Both the position numbers and the translations under genes were made by a program. DNA of 64,000 bases, taken from assembly GCA_963739005.1 (NCBI GenBank), contig CAVTYQ010000001.1, positions 1-64,000 on the forward strand, written 5' to 3'. How positions within the stretch are numbered: the stretch's first letter is position 1; the number at the start of each line of letters is the position of its first letter. The notes beneath the pieces are model-generated. The model made no database searches and was not told the DNA's origin. It saw only the letters and a program-made list of their open reading frames with translations. This document shows positions 34,576 to 43,785 of this stretch, piece by piece. Source of the stretch: DASWJZ01 sp963739005. GTDB taxonomy: Bacteria > Pseudomonadota > Alphaproteobacteria > Rhizobiales > Afifellaceae.

Positions 34576-36564
34576 ATGTTCAGGAAGATCCTCGTCGCCA
34601 ACCGGGGCGAGATCGCGGTCCGTGTGATCCGCACGGCGCGGCGTATGGGGATCGCGACGGTCGCCGTCTATTCCGACGCTGACCGAAACGCCCTCCATAT
34701 CGAGATGGCGGACGAGGCCGTAGCGATCGGACCGGCGCCGGCGGCTGAAAGCTATCTGTCGATCGAGAAGATCGTCGCGGCAGCACGGCAAAGCGGCGCC
34801 GAGGCCGTGCATCCGGGCTACGGATTCCTCTCCGAGAACGCTGCCTTCGCCCGCGCACTTGAAGCCGCGGGTATCGGCTTCATCGGCCCGCCGCCTGCGG
34901 CGATCGAGGCGATGGGCGACAAGATCGAATCGAAGAAGGCGGCGGCGCGCGCCGGCGTCGCGACCGTGCCCGGCCATCTCGGCGTCGTCGCCGGCGCCGA
35001 TGAGGCGGCGAAGATCGCGAAGGCTATCGGCTACCCCGTGATGATCAAGGCCTCCGCCGGCGGCGGCGGCAAGGGCATGCGCGCCGCGCGCTCCGAGGCG
35101 GAGCTGCGCGAGGGCTTCGAGCGCGCCCGTTCGGAGGCACGCTCGTCGTTTGGCGACGATCGCGTGTTCCTGGAGAAATTCATCCCCGAGCCGCGCCACA
35201 TCGAGATCCAGGTGCTCGCCGATGCGCACGGGAACGTCATCCACCTCGGCGAGCGCGAATGCTCCATCCAGCGGCGCAACCAGAAGATCGTCGAGGAGGC
35301 GCCGTCGCCGTTCCTCGATGCGTCGACACGCGCAGCGATGGGCGCGCAGGCGGTGGCGCTCGCGAAAGCCGTTGGCTACCAGAGCGCGGGCACGGTCGAG
35401 TTCATCGTCGGGCCGGATCGCGATTTCTATTTCCTGGAGATGAACACGCGGCTGCAGGTCGAGCATCCGGTGACCGAGCTCGTCACCGGCCTCGATCTTG
35501 TCGAGGCAATGATCCGCGTCGCCGTCGGCGATCCGCTCAACGTTCGCCAGGATGACGTCCGCATGGAGGGCTGGGCCATCGAGGCGCGCATCTATGCGGA
35601 GGATCCGTTCCGCGAGTTCCTGCCGTCGGTCGGCCGGCTGACGCGCTACCGCCCGCCCGCGGCGGGAAGAAACGGCGTCGCCGAGGTGAGGATCGACGGC
35701 GGTGTCGTGGAAGGCTCCGAGATATCGCTCTTCTACGATCCGATGATCGCCAAGCTCTGCACGCACGCGCCGGACCGCGACGCTGCGGTCGACGCGATGG
35801 CTGACGCGCTCGACGCTTTCACGATCGATGGCATCCGCCACAACATTCCCTTCCTCGCCGCGCTGATGGCGCATCCGCGCTGGCGCGAAGGACGTCTCTC
35901 GACTGCCTTCATCGCGGAGGAATTCCCCGACGGCTTCCACGGTGCGAAGCCGAGCGCGGAGGAGCGGAGGATCCTCGCCGCGATCGTGACATCAGCCGAG
36001 CTGATCGCCGCGCGGCGGCCGAAGGGCGTGCGAGCGCCCGCCGGGCCCACGGACCGCATGATCATGCTCGGCCGCGAGCAGCTGAGCGTGCATGTGCAGG
36101 GAGAGGCGGGGTCGGGGGCTTTCGATTTCACGATCGGCGACGCGAAGGGTATCCGCGTCGAGACAGGCTGGCGGCCGGGCGAGCGCGTCTGGCGCGGAAC
36201 CGTCGGCGGTGCGCATGTCGTTGCTCAGATGGAACGGGTCGGTCCCGCCTGGAGGGTGTCGCGACGCGGCGCCGCCGTGGTCGCCCAGTTGATGACGCTA
36301 CGCACCGCTCAACTCGCTGCGATGATGCCGGAGAAGCGCGAGGCGGACACATCGAAGGTTCTGCTCTGCCCGATGCCCGGCCTTGTCGTGTCGATCGCGG
36401 TCGCGGAAGGGCAGATGGTCGCGCCGGGCGAGACGCTTGCGACGGTCGAGGCGATGAAGATGGAGAACGTCCTTCGCGCCGAACGGCGCGCGACCGTCGC
36501 GCGCATTCTCGCCAAGCCCGGCGACAGCCTGGCGGTCGACGCCGTGATCATGGAATTCGCCTGA
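34576..36564 (+). CDS. pccA: Propionyl-CoA carboxylase alpha subunit (biotin carboxylase + BCCP)
   Basis: A 662-aa protein. The biotin carboxylase domain (about 1-450) has FRKILVANRGEIAVRVIRTAR, the ATP-grasp loop KASAGGGGKGMR and MNTRLQVEHPVTE. A middle BT-like domain (about 460-580) contacts the beta subunit. The C-terminal biotinyl domain has EAMKMEN with the biotinylated Lys. IESKKAAARAGVATVPGHLG and HNIPFLAALMAHPRWREGRLSTAFIAEEFPDGF favour PccA over the methylcrotonyl type. ATG 34576 fits GGGAGG at 34559 better than GTG 34567. Confidence 0.94.
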   Translation: MFRKILVANRGEIAVRVIRTARRMGIATVAVYSDADRNALHIEMADEAVAIGPAPAAESYLSIEKIVAAARQSGAEAVHPGYGFLSENAAFARALEAAGIGFIGPPPAAIEAMGDKIESKKAAARAGVATVPGHLGVVAGADEAAKIAKAIGYPVMIKASAGGGGKGMRAARSEAELREGFERARSEARSSFGDDRVFLEKFIPEPRHIEIQVLADAHGNVIHLGERECSIQRRNQKIVEEAPSPFLDASTRAAMGAQAVALAKAVGYQSAGTVEFIVGPDRDFYFLEMNTRLQVEHPVTELVTGLDLVEAMIRVAVGDPLNVRQDDVRMEGWAIEARIYAEDPFREFLPSVGRLTRYRPPAAGRNGVAEVRIDGGVVEGSEISLFYDPMIAKLCTHAPDRDAAVDAMADALDAFTIDGIRHNIPFLAALMAHPRWREGRLSTAFIAEEFPDGFHGAKPSAEERRILAAIVTSAELIAARRPKGVRAPAGPTDRMIMLGREQLSVHVQGEAGSGAFDFTIGDAKGIRVETGWRPGERVWRGTVGGAHVVAQMERVGPAWRVSRRGAAVVAQLMTLRTAQLAAMMPEKREADTSKVLLCPMPGLVVSIAVAEGQMVAPGETLATVEAMKMENVLRAERRATVARILAKPGDSLAVDAVIMEFA

Positions 36565-36575
36565 AGCGAGGATCG

Positions 36576-36854
36576 GTGGCCGAACCACGTTCCGTCCACG
36601 TCCGTATCTCGGGGTTCGTGCAGGGCGTCGGCTTTCGCGCCTGGACGGAACGCCGCGCGACCGCGCTCGGCCTCTCCGGCTGGGTGCGAAACTCAGAGGA
36701 CGGGGACGTGGAGGCGGTCTTCAGCGGCCCGGCGGGGGCGGTTGAGGCGATGCTTGCCGCCTGCAGAGAGGGCCCGCGTCATTCGCGGGTCGAGCGGGTC
36801 GAGGTGCTCGGCCCGGCCGAAGCGCCGTTGGGCCGTTTCGCGATCCGCTACTGA
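36576..36854 (+). CDS. acyP: Acylphosphatase
   Basis: A 92-aa enzyme that hydrolyses acyl-phosphates. The phosphate loop GFVQGVGFRAW contains the catalytic Arg, and GWVRNSEDGDVEAVFSG has the catalytic Asn. Start GTG 36576 with GCGAGGAT upstream. It lies 11 nt after pccA on the same strand, probably co-transcribed. Confidence 0.95.
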   Translation: MAEPRSVHVRISGFVQGVGFRAWTERRATALGLSGWVRNSEDGDVEAVFSGPAGAVEAMLAACREGPRHSRVERVEVLGPAEAPLGRFAIRY

Positions 36855-36929
36855 CGCGGCGGCGGGGACGCAGCGATTCACCATCGCCGCTTACCATCCG
36901 CATCGATCGCTAAAATTCGACGTAGCGCC

Positions 36930-36944
36930 TTAACCCTTCGTTAA
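36930..36944 (+). promoter_or_regulatory. CtrA-like binding site
   Basis: TTAA-CCCTTCG-TTAA matches the CtrA full site TTAA-N7-TTAA of alphaproteobacteria. It lies 34 bp before the ATG of the exported hypothetical gene at 36978. One match in an AT-poor genome is suggestive, not proof. Confidence 0.5.
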
Positions 36945-36977
36945 GTTAGCTTTCCCTGCGAAGGGATGGCGTTTGTC

Positions 36978-37409
36978 ATGCGTAGGGTTGCGTCTCGAAG
37001 CCTGGTTCTCGCCGCGGGGCTTGCGGCTTTCGCTCTTCCGGTTCCGGCCGGCCTTGCCGCGACGGGAGCGGGCGAGCCTGGGCAGATCGCCGAAGCCACC
37101 GCGCGCACGCTTGGCGACGCCGCCGATCTCACGCTCCGCTTCGTGCAGGAGGACGGGCCGGACAGCGGCCATGTGCGCGTGGAGCTTACGCCGGAGACGC
37201 AACCGCTCACCGTCATCGAGGCGCGCATGGCGGCCGAGAAGGGCTTTTTCGCCGCGCTGAACGAACACGGACTTGGCGACAATCTGAGCCGCATCACCGT
37301 CGTCGTGCGGTTGATGCCGGCCTCGCATCCGAGCCCCGACGACGCCGCGACGGTCATCGTCTACCGCTACAAGGGCGGACACGACTGGTCGATCACCGCC
37401 GGCGAATAG
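36978..37409 (+). CDS. Exported hypothetical protein
   Basis: A 143-aa protein with a signal peptide of about 25 residues (LVLAAGLAAFALPVPAGLAA). The mature part is predicted mixed alpha/beta with VRVELTPETQPLTVIEARMAAEKGFFAALNEHG. I do not recognise a family. An alternative ATG at 36966 has its ribosome site abutting it, so 36978 is preferred. A CtrA-like site lies upstream. Confidence 0.65.
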   Translation: MRRVASRSLVLAAGLAAFALPVPAGLAATGAGEPGQIAEATARTLGDAADLTLRFVQEDGPDSGHVRVELTPETQPLTVIEARMAAEKGFFAALNEHGLGDNLSRITVVVRLMPASHPSPDDAATVIVYRYKGGHDWSITAGE

Positions 37410-37413
37410 CACT

Positions 37414-38955
37414 TCATCCTTGCGCTCCGCGATGCGGGGCGAGCGCGGCGGGCGGTTTCGCAGCCGCATACGCCCTCTTCTTGAGCCCGACAAAGGCGAT
37501 CAGCGACGCGAGCGCGGCTAGGGCTGCCGCCGCGGCCATGGTCTCCGAGTAGGCCGCGACGAAGGCGCGTTCAAGGGCGTCGCGCGTTGCGTCTCCGATC
37601 GGCGGAAGCTCACCGAAGCGTGCGTCGGGCGGCGCGCCCTGATGCAAGAAGATCAGCCCCGCCATCGCGCCGAGCAACGCAACGGCGATCAGGCCGGCGA
37701 CACGGCTCGCCGCGTTGTTGATGCCGGAGGCGGCGCCCGATTGCTCATCGGAGGCAGCGTTCATGACGGCGGTGGTGAGCGGTGTCACGACGGCCGCCAT
37801 CCCGAGCGCCATCAGCGTCATCGGGGCGAAGACGCCGATCCAGTAGTTCGGCATGTCGAGCGCGATCGCGGCGATTGCCACGGCTGCCGCGAGCGATCCG
37901 CCGACGAGAAGATTGCGCGCGCCGAAGCGATCCGCCAAACCGCCGGAGAGGCGCGACAAGAGGCCGATGATCAGGCTGAACGGCAGGAATGTCAGCCCGA
38001 CCGCGGAGGCCGGCATGCCGCGTCGCGCGATCAGATCGAACGGCAGCAGGAAGAGCACGCCCGCAAGCGCACCGTAGAGGAAGAGCGTCACGACATTGGC
38101 GACCACGAAGGCGCGCGAACGGAAGAGTGTGGCGGGCAGTATGGGGTTGGCAGCGCGTCGCTCCACGAACATGAAGGCGAAAAACGCCGCGACAGCCAGC
38201 GCGAACGCGGCGCCGATGGTTCGCCCGCCCGCTTCCCCACGTCCGGAAAGGAGAGTCAGCCCATAGGTGAGCGCGCCGAGCGACACGACCGCAAGGCAGG
38301 AGCCGAGCCAATCGATCGATCCCACGGCGGCCTCGTCGCGACTTTCGGGGACATGCGTGAAAGCCAGGAAAAGCGCGGCGATCGAAAGCGGAAGGTTGAT
38401 GAGGAAGGCGAAGCGCCAGCTCAGCGCATCGATGACGAAGCCGCCAATTGGCGGGCCGAGCGACGTCGTGATCGCCGAGGCGGCGGCCCAGATTCCGATC
38501 GCGCGGCCACGCGTCGCGCGCGGAAACGATGCGGCGATGATGGCAAGGCTCTGCGGGACGAGAAGCGCTGCGCCGACGCCCTGCACGGCGCGCGCGGCGA
38601 TGAGCATGCCAATATTCGTCGCGGCGGCGCATGCAAGCGAGGCCGCTGCGAAGACCGAGATGCCGACGACGAAGACGCGTTTGCGCCCGATGCGGTCGCC
38701 GAGCGCGCCGCCGACCAGGATCAGCGCGCCGAGCATCAGCGTGTAGGCGTTCACCACCCATTGCACCGCGCGGAACGCGGCGCCGAACTCCTTCTGGATG
38801 ACCGGGAGCGCGATGGTGACGACGCTGCCGTCGATGAAAGCCATGGCCGACGCGAGCACGGTCGCGGCGAGGACCAGCTTTCCAGCTTTCCCCATGCGCG
38901 CGCGGGCGTCGCTTTGGGTAGAGGCGCCGTGCTGAGGTTCGCCGCGAGCGGACAT
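37414..38955 (-). CDS. MFS drug-resistance transporter, DHA2 (EmrB/QacA) type
   Basis: A 513-aa transporter with 14 predicted helices, the DHA2 number. Motif A appears as GGALGDRIGRKRVFVVG and the DHA2 motif C region as GPPIGGFVIDALSWRFAFLINLPL. It probably exports hydrophobic compounds by proton antiport. It begins exactly one base after the lipB stop on the same strand, suggesting co-transcription. Confidence 0.92.
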   Translation of the reverse strand: MSARGEPQHGASTQSDARARMGKAGKLVLAATVLASAMAFIDGSVVTIALPVIQKEFGAAFRAVQWVVNAYTLMLGALILVGGALGDRIGRKRVFVVGISVFAAASLACAAATNIGMLIAARAVQGVGAALLVPQSLAIIAASFPRATRGRAIGIWAAASAITTSLGPPIGGFVIDALSWRFAFLINLPLSIAALFLAFTHVPESRDEAAVGSIDWLGSCLAVVSLGALTYGLTLLSGRGEAGGRTIGAAFALAVAAFFAFMFVERRAANPILPATLFRSRAFVVANVVTLFLYGALAGVLFLLPFDLIARRGMPASAVGLTFLPFSLIIGLLSRLSGGLADRFGARNLLVGGSLAAAVAIAAIALDMPNYWIGVFAPMTLMALGMAAVVTPLTTAVMNAASDEQSGAASGINNAASRVAGLIAVALLGAMAGLIFLHQGAPPDARFGELPPIGDATRDALERAFVAAYSETMAAAAALAALASLIAFVGLKKRAYAAAKPPAALAPHRGAQG

Positions 38956-39681
38956 CTATGGCGGGGGAACGGGTTCGGCCGGCCCGAACCGCTCCTCGAA
39001 AGTGGCCTTCAGCGCGGCATCGACCTCCGCCATCGAAACCGGAATGCCGAGGTCGACAAGGCTGGTGACGCCGTAGCCGGTCACCCCGCACGGAACGATC
39101 CCGGAATAGTGCTCGAGATCCGGATCGACGTTCAGGCTGATGCCGTGGAAGGTGATCCAGCGGCGGACGCGGATGCCGATCGCCGCGATCTTGTCCTCCG
39201 CCGGCCGTCCGTCCGGTAGCGGCGACCGGCCCGGCCGGCGCACCCAGACGCCGATCCGGTCCGCGCGCTTTTCGCCGACGACGTTGAAGCGAGCGAGCGT
39301 CGCGATGATCCAGTCCTCGAGCGCGCTGACGTAGCGGCGGAGGTCAGGTCCGCGCCTGTTCAGGTCGAGCATCAGATAGACCACGCGCTGACCCGGCCCG
39401 TGATAGGTGAACTCGCCGCCGCGGCCGGTGCGGAAGACCGGAAAGCGGTCGGGGGCGATCAGATCGCCTTCTTTTGCGCTCGTGCCGGCGGTGTAGAGCG
39501 GCGGGTGCTCGACCAGCCAGACCTGTTCCGCCGCCTCGCCTGCGGCAATTGCCGCGGCGCGCGCCTCCATCGCAGCGACGGCATCGGGGTAGGGGAGGAG
39601 TCCTTCACGGATGACCCACTCGACGGGGTAGCCGCTACGGAGGCGGGTGCGATTGGTCAAAGTATCGCCGTCCAGGCTCAT
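38956..39681 (-). CDS. lipB: Lipoyl(octanoyl) transferase
   Basis: A 241-aa enzyme that moves octanoate from acyl carrier protein to lipoyl domains. RTGRGGEFTYHGPGQRVVYLMLDL, KIAAIGIRVRRWITFHGISLN (with the catalytic Lys) and SGIVPCGVTGYGVTSL (catalytic Cys) are all present. Directly upstream of the DHA2 transporter; no lipA nearby. Confidence 0.96.
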   Translation of the reverse strand: MSLDGDTLTNRTRLRSGYPVEWVIREGLLPYPDAVAAMEARAAAIAAGEAAEQVWLVEHPPLYTAGTSAKEGDLIAPDRFPVFRTGRGGEFTYHGPGQRVVYLMLDLNRRGPDLRRYVSALEDWIIATLARFNVVGEKRADRIGVWVRRPGRSPLPDGRPAEDKIAAIGIRVRRWITFHGISLNVDPDLEHYSGIVPCGVTGYGVTSLVDLGIPVSMAEVDAALKATFEERFGPAEPVPPP

Positions 39682-39817
39682 TGCGCCTCTATACCATTGT
39701 GGGCGACCTGGGTCAGGCGCGCCTGGGCGCCAAGAGTCACTTCGGCCGCCGCCCTTGTGGCCGCCGATGCCCTTTGCTACATGACCGCCCGCCGGCCCGA
39801 GGCTGGCGCCAGCTCAA

Positions 39818-39902
39818 GCGGTCGTGGCGGAACTGGTAGACGCGCAGCGTTGAGGTCGCTGTGGGGCAACCCGTGGAGGTTCGAGTCCTCTCGACCGCAC
39901 CA
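39818..39902 (+). tRNA. tRNA-Leu(GAG)
   Basis: The 85-nt gene folds as a class II tRNA. GCGGTCG pairs with CGACCGC, the anticodon arm CAGCG-TTGAGGT-CGCTG gives anticodon GAG, the TTCGAGTC T-loop is standard, and CCA is encoded. The long variable arm fits Leu. No integrase or repeated 3' end was seen, so it does not look like an occupied attachment site. Confidence 0.97.
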
Positions 39903-39915
39903 GCCTTAAGGCTGA

Positions 39916-41841
39916 TCAATCTGGAATGCCGGCTCTTCGGAACGTCGCGAGGAAGTGCTCGAGTTCGACGTCGCTTCTGACCGGCAATCCGACGCGAAAG
40001 GCGGTAAGGCTGAAATCCGGACGCGTTGCAAAAAGCCGCCCGCGATGCTCCCTTGCGAGTTCATCACGACCGCACATCGCGTGGCAGGCAGCGAGATAGG
40101 CCTCGGTCCAAAACTGCGGCTGATCGATGCGCCCGTACGCCGAGATAGCCTCCTCGTAGCGGCCCAGCCGATGAAGGCAAAGGCCTTCGACGTTCCAGTA
40201 CCAGTTCGGGTGATACGGATTGAGCCGCATCGCCTCGCGAACACGCGAGAGCGCTCTTACCGGCTCACCGATTGCCAGTAGGATGCGGGCATGCTCCACC
40301 GCGATCTGATCCTCATTCGGGTTGAGAGCGATCGCGCGTTCGATGTGATGCACGGCCCGCTCGTGATGGTGGGAAAAGAGATGCGCTACCGCTAGCGCAA
40401 GATGTGTCTTGGCGTCCTGGTCGTCGAGGGCGAGCGCCTTCACGCCAAGCGCCAAAACCTCCGCAAGCCCATCTTCGGACATCTCCCAGAACGAGTCCTG
40501 CACGCCCGCGATGCACATCAGACCATAGGGGCGGGGATAACTAGGATCGATGCGGATCGCGGCTTTGAGGTGCTCGCGAGCGCGGTCGTTGTCAGCGCGG
40601 GTGTATTTCTGCAGAAAATGCTGGGCACGCAGCACATGATCGTAGGCGTCAAAGTTGTCGGGCGGCTTGGTGGCGCTCACGGCGCCGGCAAGGTCAGCGA
40701 GCCGCCCCGCGATCGTGGCGGTGACGGTACGCGCCACGTCGAGCTGAACATCGAAGAGGCCGGCGAGGCGGCGATCGTATCGCTCCGCCCACGCCTCTAT
40801 CCCCGTTTCGCACTGGATCAAATGGACTGAGAGCCGCAGGCGGTCGGAGGCGCGGCGGACGGACCCGGTGAGCAGATAGCTGACGCCGAGCACCTCGCCC
40901 ACTGTTGCCGGGTCATGCTTCTCTGCAGGCAGGTTGAAAGACGAGTGCCGCGCAATGACGAAGAGATCCCTGTTGCGGGAAAGTTCAGTGATGATGTCGT
41001 CGGTGATGCCCTCCGCGAAGTAGCGGCTGTCCTCGTCGCTGCCAATCAGGGCGAAGGGCAGCACGGCGATCGAAGGGCGACTCGGCAGAGCGAGCTTTTT
41101 GTCCGCCGGCGCGGCGGTCCACCGACTTTCACGCGCTTCTGCCGGTGCATCGCGTCGACTGGCACGGATGGAGCGCGCGAGTTTCTCCGTCTCAGGCTCC
41201 GGTCGCACGCCGAGCTGGCTGACGAGTTCGCCCCGGCACTTATCGTATTGGGCAAGCGCAGCGTCAGATCGTCCCTGTGCTGCGTAGATTCGCATCAGCG
41301 CGCGGTGGACATGCTCCTGGAGCAGATCGAGAGACAGGAGCTTCAGGCCGGCCGCCAGAGCTTTTTCCGGCTCGTCCCTTTGCTCTGCGCGTTCCATCTG
41401 ACGCGAGTAGATCCTAGACGTGATCAGACGAAAGCGCTCCCGTTCACCCTGTAGCCATTGCTCAAACGTGGCTTCGCCGACGGCAAGCCCTTCCATCAGT
41501 TCGCCTGCAATCAGCTGCGCGGCGCTCTCAAGCTCGATTTCGTCTGACAAATCGACGGCTGCCTCCACGGCCTTTGCGTCGATCCAGGCCGATCCGGGCG
41601 CGAATGTGACAGCCTCTTTGGTTGCCTTCAGCGCCGATCCCACTTCTCCGAGCGCGCGCTTGAGCTCGGAGAGGGTCTGACGCAGGCTGGCACGAGCCTG
41701 GGCCTCGCTACGTTCGCCCCAGAGCAGGCCGCTCAACATTTCGCGGGAAACTTCAATTCCTTCCCGCAAGGCCAGGTAACCAAGCAGCGCTCGGGCTTTC
41801 TTCGAGCTTATGACGACCGGATTGCCTTCATTTTCGACCAT
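39916..41841 (-). CDS. BTAD/TolB-like/TPR regulatory protein
   Basis: A 641-aa regulator of the SARP/CadC-like group. Residues 1-90 look like a winged-helix domain with SSKKARALLGYLALREGIEVSREMLSGLLWG. Bacterial transcriptional-activator domain (about 90-235: AALAQYDKCRGELVSQLGVRPEPETEKLA) follows. Next is a TolB-like segment (about 255-380: PSIAVLPFALIGSDEDSRYFAEGITDDIITELSR) and TPR repeats to the end. The reading frame continues upstream of ATG 41841 with RIRLLGPI, which matches the family first strand, so the true start may use a rare codon or an upstream break. Targets are unknown. Confidence 0.82.
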   Translation of the reverse strand: MVENEGNPVVISSKKARALLGYLALREGIEVSREMLSGLLWGERSEAQARASLRQTLSELKRALGEVGSALKATKEAVTFAPGSAWIDAKAVEAAVDLSDEIELESAAQLIAGELMEGLAVGEATFEQWLQGERERFRLITSRIYSRQMERAEQRDEPEKALAAGLKLLSLDLLQEHVHRALMRIYAAQGRSDAALAQYDKCRGELVSQLGVRPEPETEKLARSIRASRRDAPAEARESRWTAAPADKKLALPSRPSIAVLPFALIGSDEDSRYFAEGITDDIITELSRNRDLFVIARHSSFNLPAEKHDPATVGEVLGVSYLLTGSVRRASDRLRLSVHLIQCETGIEAWAERYDRRLAGLFDVQLDVARTVTATIAGRLADLAGAVSATKPPDNFDAYDHVLRAQHFLQKYTRADNDRAREHLKAAIRIDPSYPRPYGLMCIAGVQDSFWEMSEDGLAEVLALGVKALALDDQDAKTHLALAVAHLFSHHHERAVHHIERAIALNPNEDQIAVEHARILLAIGEPVRALSRVREAMRLNPYHPNWYWNVEGLCLHRLGRYEEAISAYGRIDQPQFWTEAYLAACHAMCGRDELAREHRGRLFATRPDFSLTAFRVGLPVRSDVELEHFLATFRRAGIPD

Positions 41842-41987
41842 GATCGGCCCGAGCAGCCGTATTCGCAGCCCAACAATATCCGCTGGGTACCTCTGACGCC
41901 GAATTTGCGCTGTACCTGATGGTGCTCACCACGTTCGGCTTACGACGACAATCCAGTCTCCCTGCATTGCCGCAAGGAGACAAGGCC

Positions 41988-42254
41988 ATGCATGACATCA
42001 ATCCGCTCGGGACTACGATGCATCTGAAGGAGCTCGATCGCCAGGCGGCCAGGGTCCGAGGTTCTTGCGTATCGTGGCGAGATCGGGCTGCACGCGTCGG
42101 CCGGATGGCTGCGCTCCTCAAGAGCCTCTTTCCTTCTCGTCTCTTCGTTCCGCAGTGCGACACGTCTAGCGCACACTCAGCCAGCTCCCGCGCTCTTCCA
42201 CAAAGCGATTTTCTACGCCGAAATCGCCTTCTCCTGAGAGACACCCCGCGCTAG
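41988..42254 (+). CDS. Possible small basic protein
   Basis: An 88-codon frame starting MHDINPLGTTMHLKELDRQAARVRG. It has a strong ribosome site AAGGAGAC 8 nt before ATG 41988. The first half is plausible protein; the second half is Arg/Ser-rich and may be read-through of non-coding DNA or a frameshift. It occupies the 438-nt gap between the regulator and mgtE; I see nothing else there. Confidence 0.35.
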   Translation: MHDINPLGTTMHLKELDRQAARVRGSCVSWRDRAARVGRMAALLKSLFPSRLFVPQCDTSSAHSASSRALPQSDFLRRNRLLLRDTPR

Positions 42255-42297
42255 AGGGTCTTCGCGGCCGTCAGCGGCCGTGCGGAAGGACCGGGTC

Positions 42298-43698
42298 TTG
42301 GAAGCAGAGACCGCCACACGACCGGAGCCGAACGAAGGCAGCCTGATCCGCGACGACGAAGGCGCGGTGCGCGCCGAGTTCGTCGAGCGCGTCTCGAACG
42401 CCATCAGGGCGCATGACGGCGCTGCCCTTCGCGACCTTGTCGCCGACCTGCACGAGTCCGATCTCGGCGGCGTGCTGCAGGCGCTCGAGCCGGAAGAGCG
42501 CGACCAGCTCATCCGCCTCATGGGCAACGACTTCGACTGGCTGGCGCTGACCGAGGTCGACGACACCGTCCGCAGCGAGATCCTCGAAGCGATCCCGAAC
42601 GAGCAGATCGCCGAAGTCGTCCGCGAGCTCGATTCCGACGATGCCGTCGAGATCATCGCCGACCTCGACAAGGAAGACCGCGACGAGGTTCTCGCCGGCC
42701 TTCCCTATGCGGAGCGCATCGCGCTCGAACGGCGGCTCGACTATCCGGAGGAATCCGCCGGCCGCCGGATGACCTCGCAGTTCATCGCGGTGCCGCCGTT
42801 CTGGACGGTCGGCCAGACCATCGACTTCATGCGCGAGGAATCGCGGCTGCCGGACGAGTTCACCGAACTCTATGTCGTCGATCCGAGCTTCCATTTTCTC
42901 GGCACCGTGCCGCTCGACAAGCTGCTTCGCTCGAAGCGGCCGACCAAGATCGAAGAGATCATCAACGAGGCGAAGCATTCGGTAGAGGCGGATGACGACC
43001 AGGAGGACGTCGCTCGCCTCTTCGAGCGCTACAATCTTCTTTCCGTCGGCGTGGTCGACGAGGAGGGGCGGCTGGTCGGCGTGATCACGGTCGACGACAT
43101 CGTCGACATCATCGAGGAGGAGGCGGACGAGGACATCAAGCGCCTCGCCGGCGTCGGCGATGAAGAGATCTCCGAAGGCGTCTTCACCGTCGTGCGGCTC
43201 AGGAGCTCGTGGCTGCTCGTCAATCTCGTCACCGCCTTCCTCTCCGCTTCCGTCATCAGCCTCTTCCAGGGCACGATCGAGCGGATCGCCATTCTCGCCA
43301 TGCTCTTTCCGATCGTTGCCGGGCTCGGCGGTAATGCCGGCACGCAAACTCTAACCGTCACGGTGCGCGCCCTTGCCACGCAGCAGCTCAACGCCGGCAA
43401 CACCTGGCGGCTGATCGGACGCGAGGCGCTCGTCGGAATCTGCAACGGCGTCGTGCTCGGCTGCATCACCGGCGTGATCGTCGGGTTCATCTTCAGCCGG
43501 CCGGAGCTCGGCCTGGTGATCGCCGGCGGCATGCTTGCCAACCAGAGCGTCGCCGCGCTGGTCGGGATCATCATCCCGCTGGCGCTTGACCGGATCGGCG
43601 TCGACCCGGCGATCGCCTCGAGCATTTTCGTCACGGCGATGACGGATGCGACCGGGTTTTTCGCATTTCTCGGGCTTGCCACGTGGCTGCTGACGTAG
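42298..43698 (+). CDS. mgtE: Magnesium transporter MgtE
   Basis: A 466-aa Mg2+ channel. An N-terminal superhelical MgtE_N domain (about 25-130), two CBS domains (about 140-260: FTELYVVDPSFHFLGTVPL, LLSVGVVDEEGRLVGVITVDDI), a plug helix and five membrane helices with GLGGNAGTQTLTVTVRAL and the selectivity region near the end. Acidic surfaces in N and CBS domains sense Mg2+. TTG 42298 with GGAAGGAC is the best start; GTG 42280 in frame is the alternative. Confidence 0.94.
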   Translation: MEAETATRPEPNEGSLIRDDEGAVRAEFVERVSNAIRAHDGAALRDLVADLHESDLGGVLQALEPEERDQLIRLMGNDFDWLALTEVDDTVRSEILEAIPNEQIAEVVRELDSDDAVEIIADLDKEDRDEVLAGLPYAERIALERRLDYPEESAGRRMTSQFIAVPPFWTVGQTIDFMREESRLPDEFTELYVVDPSFHFLGTVPLDKLLRSKRPTKIEEIINEAKHSVEADDDQEDVARLFERYNLLSVGVVDEEGRLVGVITVDDIVDIIEEEADEDIKRLAGVGDEEISEGVFTVVRLRSSWLLVNLVTAFLSASVISLFQGTIERIAILAMLFPIVAGLGGNAGTQTLTVTVRALATQQLNAGNTWRLIGREALVGICNGVVLGCITGVIVGFIFSRPELGLVIAGGMLANQSVAALVGIIIPLALDRIGVDPAIASSIFVTAMTDATGFFAFLGLATWLLT

Positions 43699-43785
43699 AA
43701 ACGCCACGCGCCGGGATTAACCTTCTGCCTTAAGGCGGCGGCAACGATAACGGGGCATGAGTCAGGAGCTTACGGATTCTCGCGC

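Noticed and set aside
33802..35940. Very long minus-strand open frame of 712 codons
   Set aside because: Only its last 245 codons (DUF1345) are a real gene; the rest is antisense to pccA and lacks family features.
39737..39919. Minus-strand 60-codon frame over tRNA-Leu
   Set aside because: It is the reverse complement of the tRNA, a known source of false protein predictions.
39818..42254. Genomic island inserted at tRNA-Leu
   Set aside because: No integrase, no second copy of the tRNA 3' end and no mobility genes were seen downstream.
42241..42297. M-box magnesium riboswitch before mgtE
   Set aside because: The region upstream is short and shows no recognisable M-box core; only a short GCGGCCG direct repeat was noticed.
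43715..43740. Second CtrA site before the GH25 gene (TTAA...TTAA)
   Set aside because: The spacer is 9 nt rather than 7, so it does not fit the full-site pattern.
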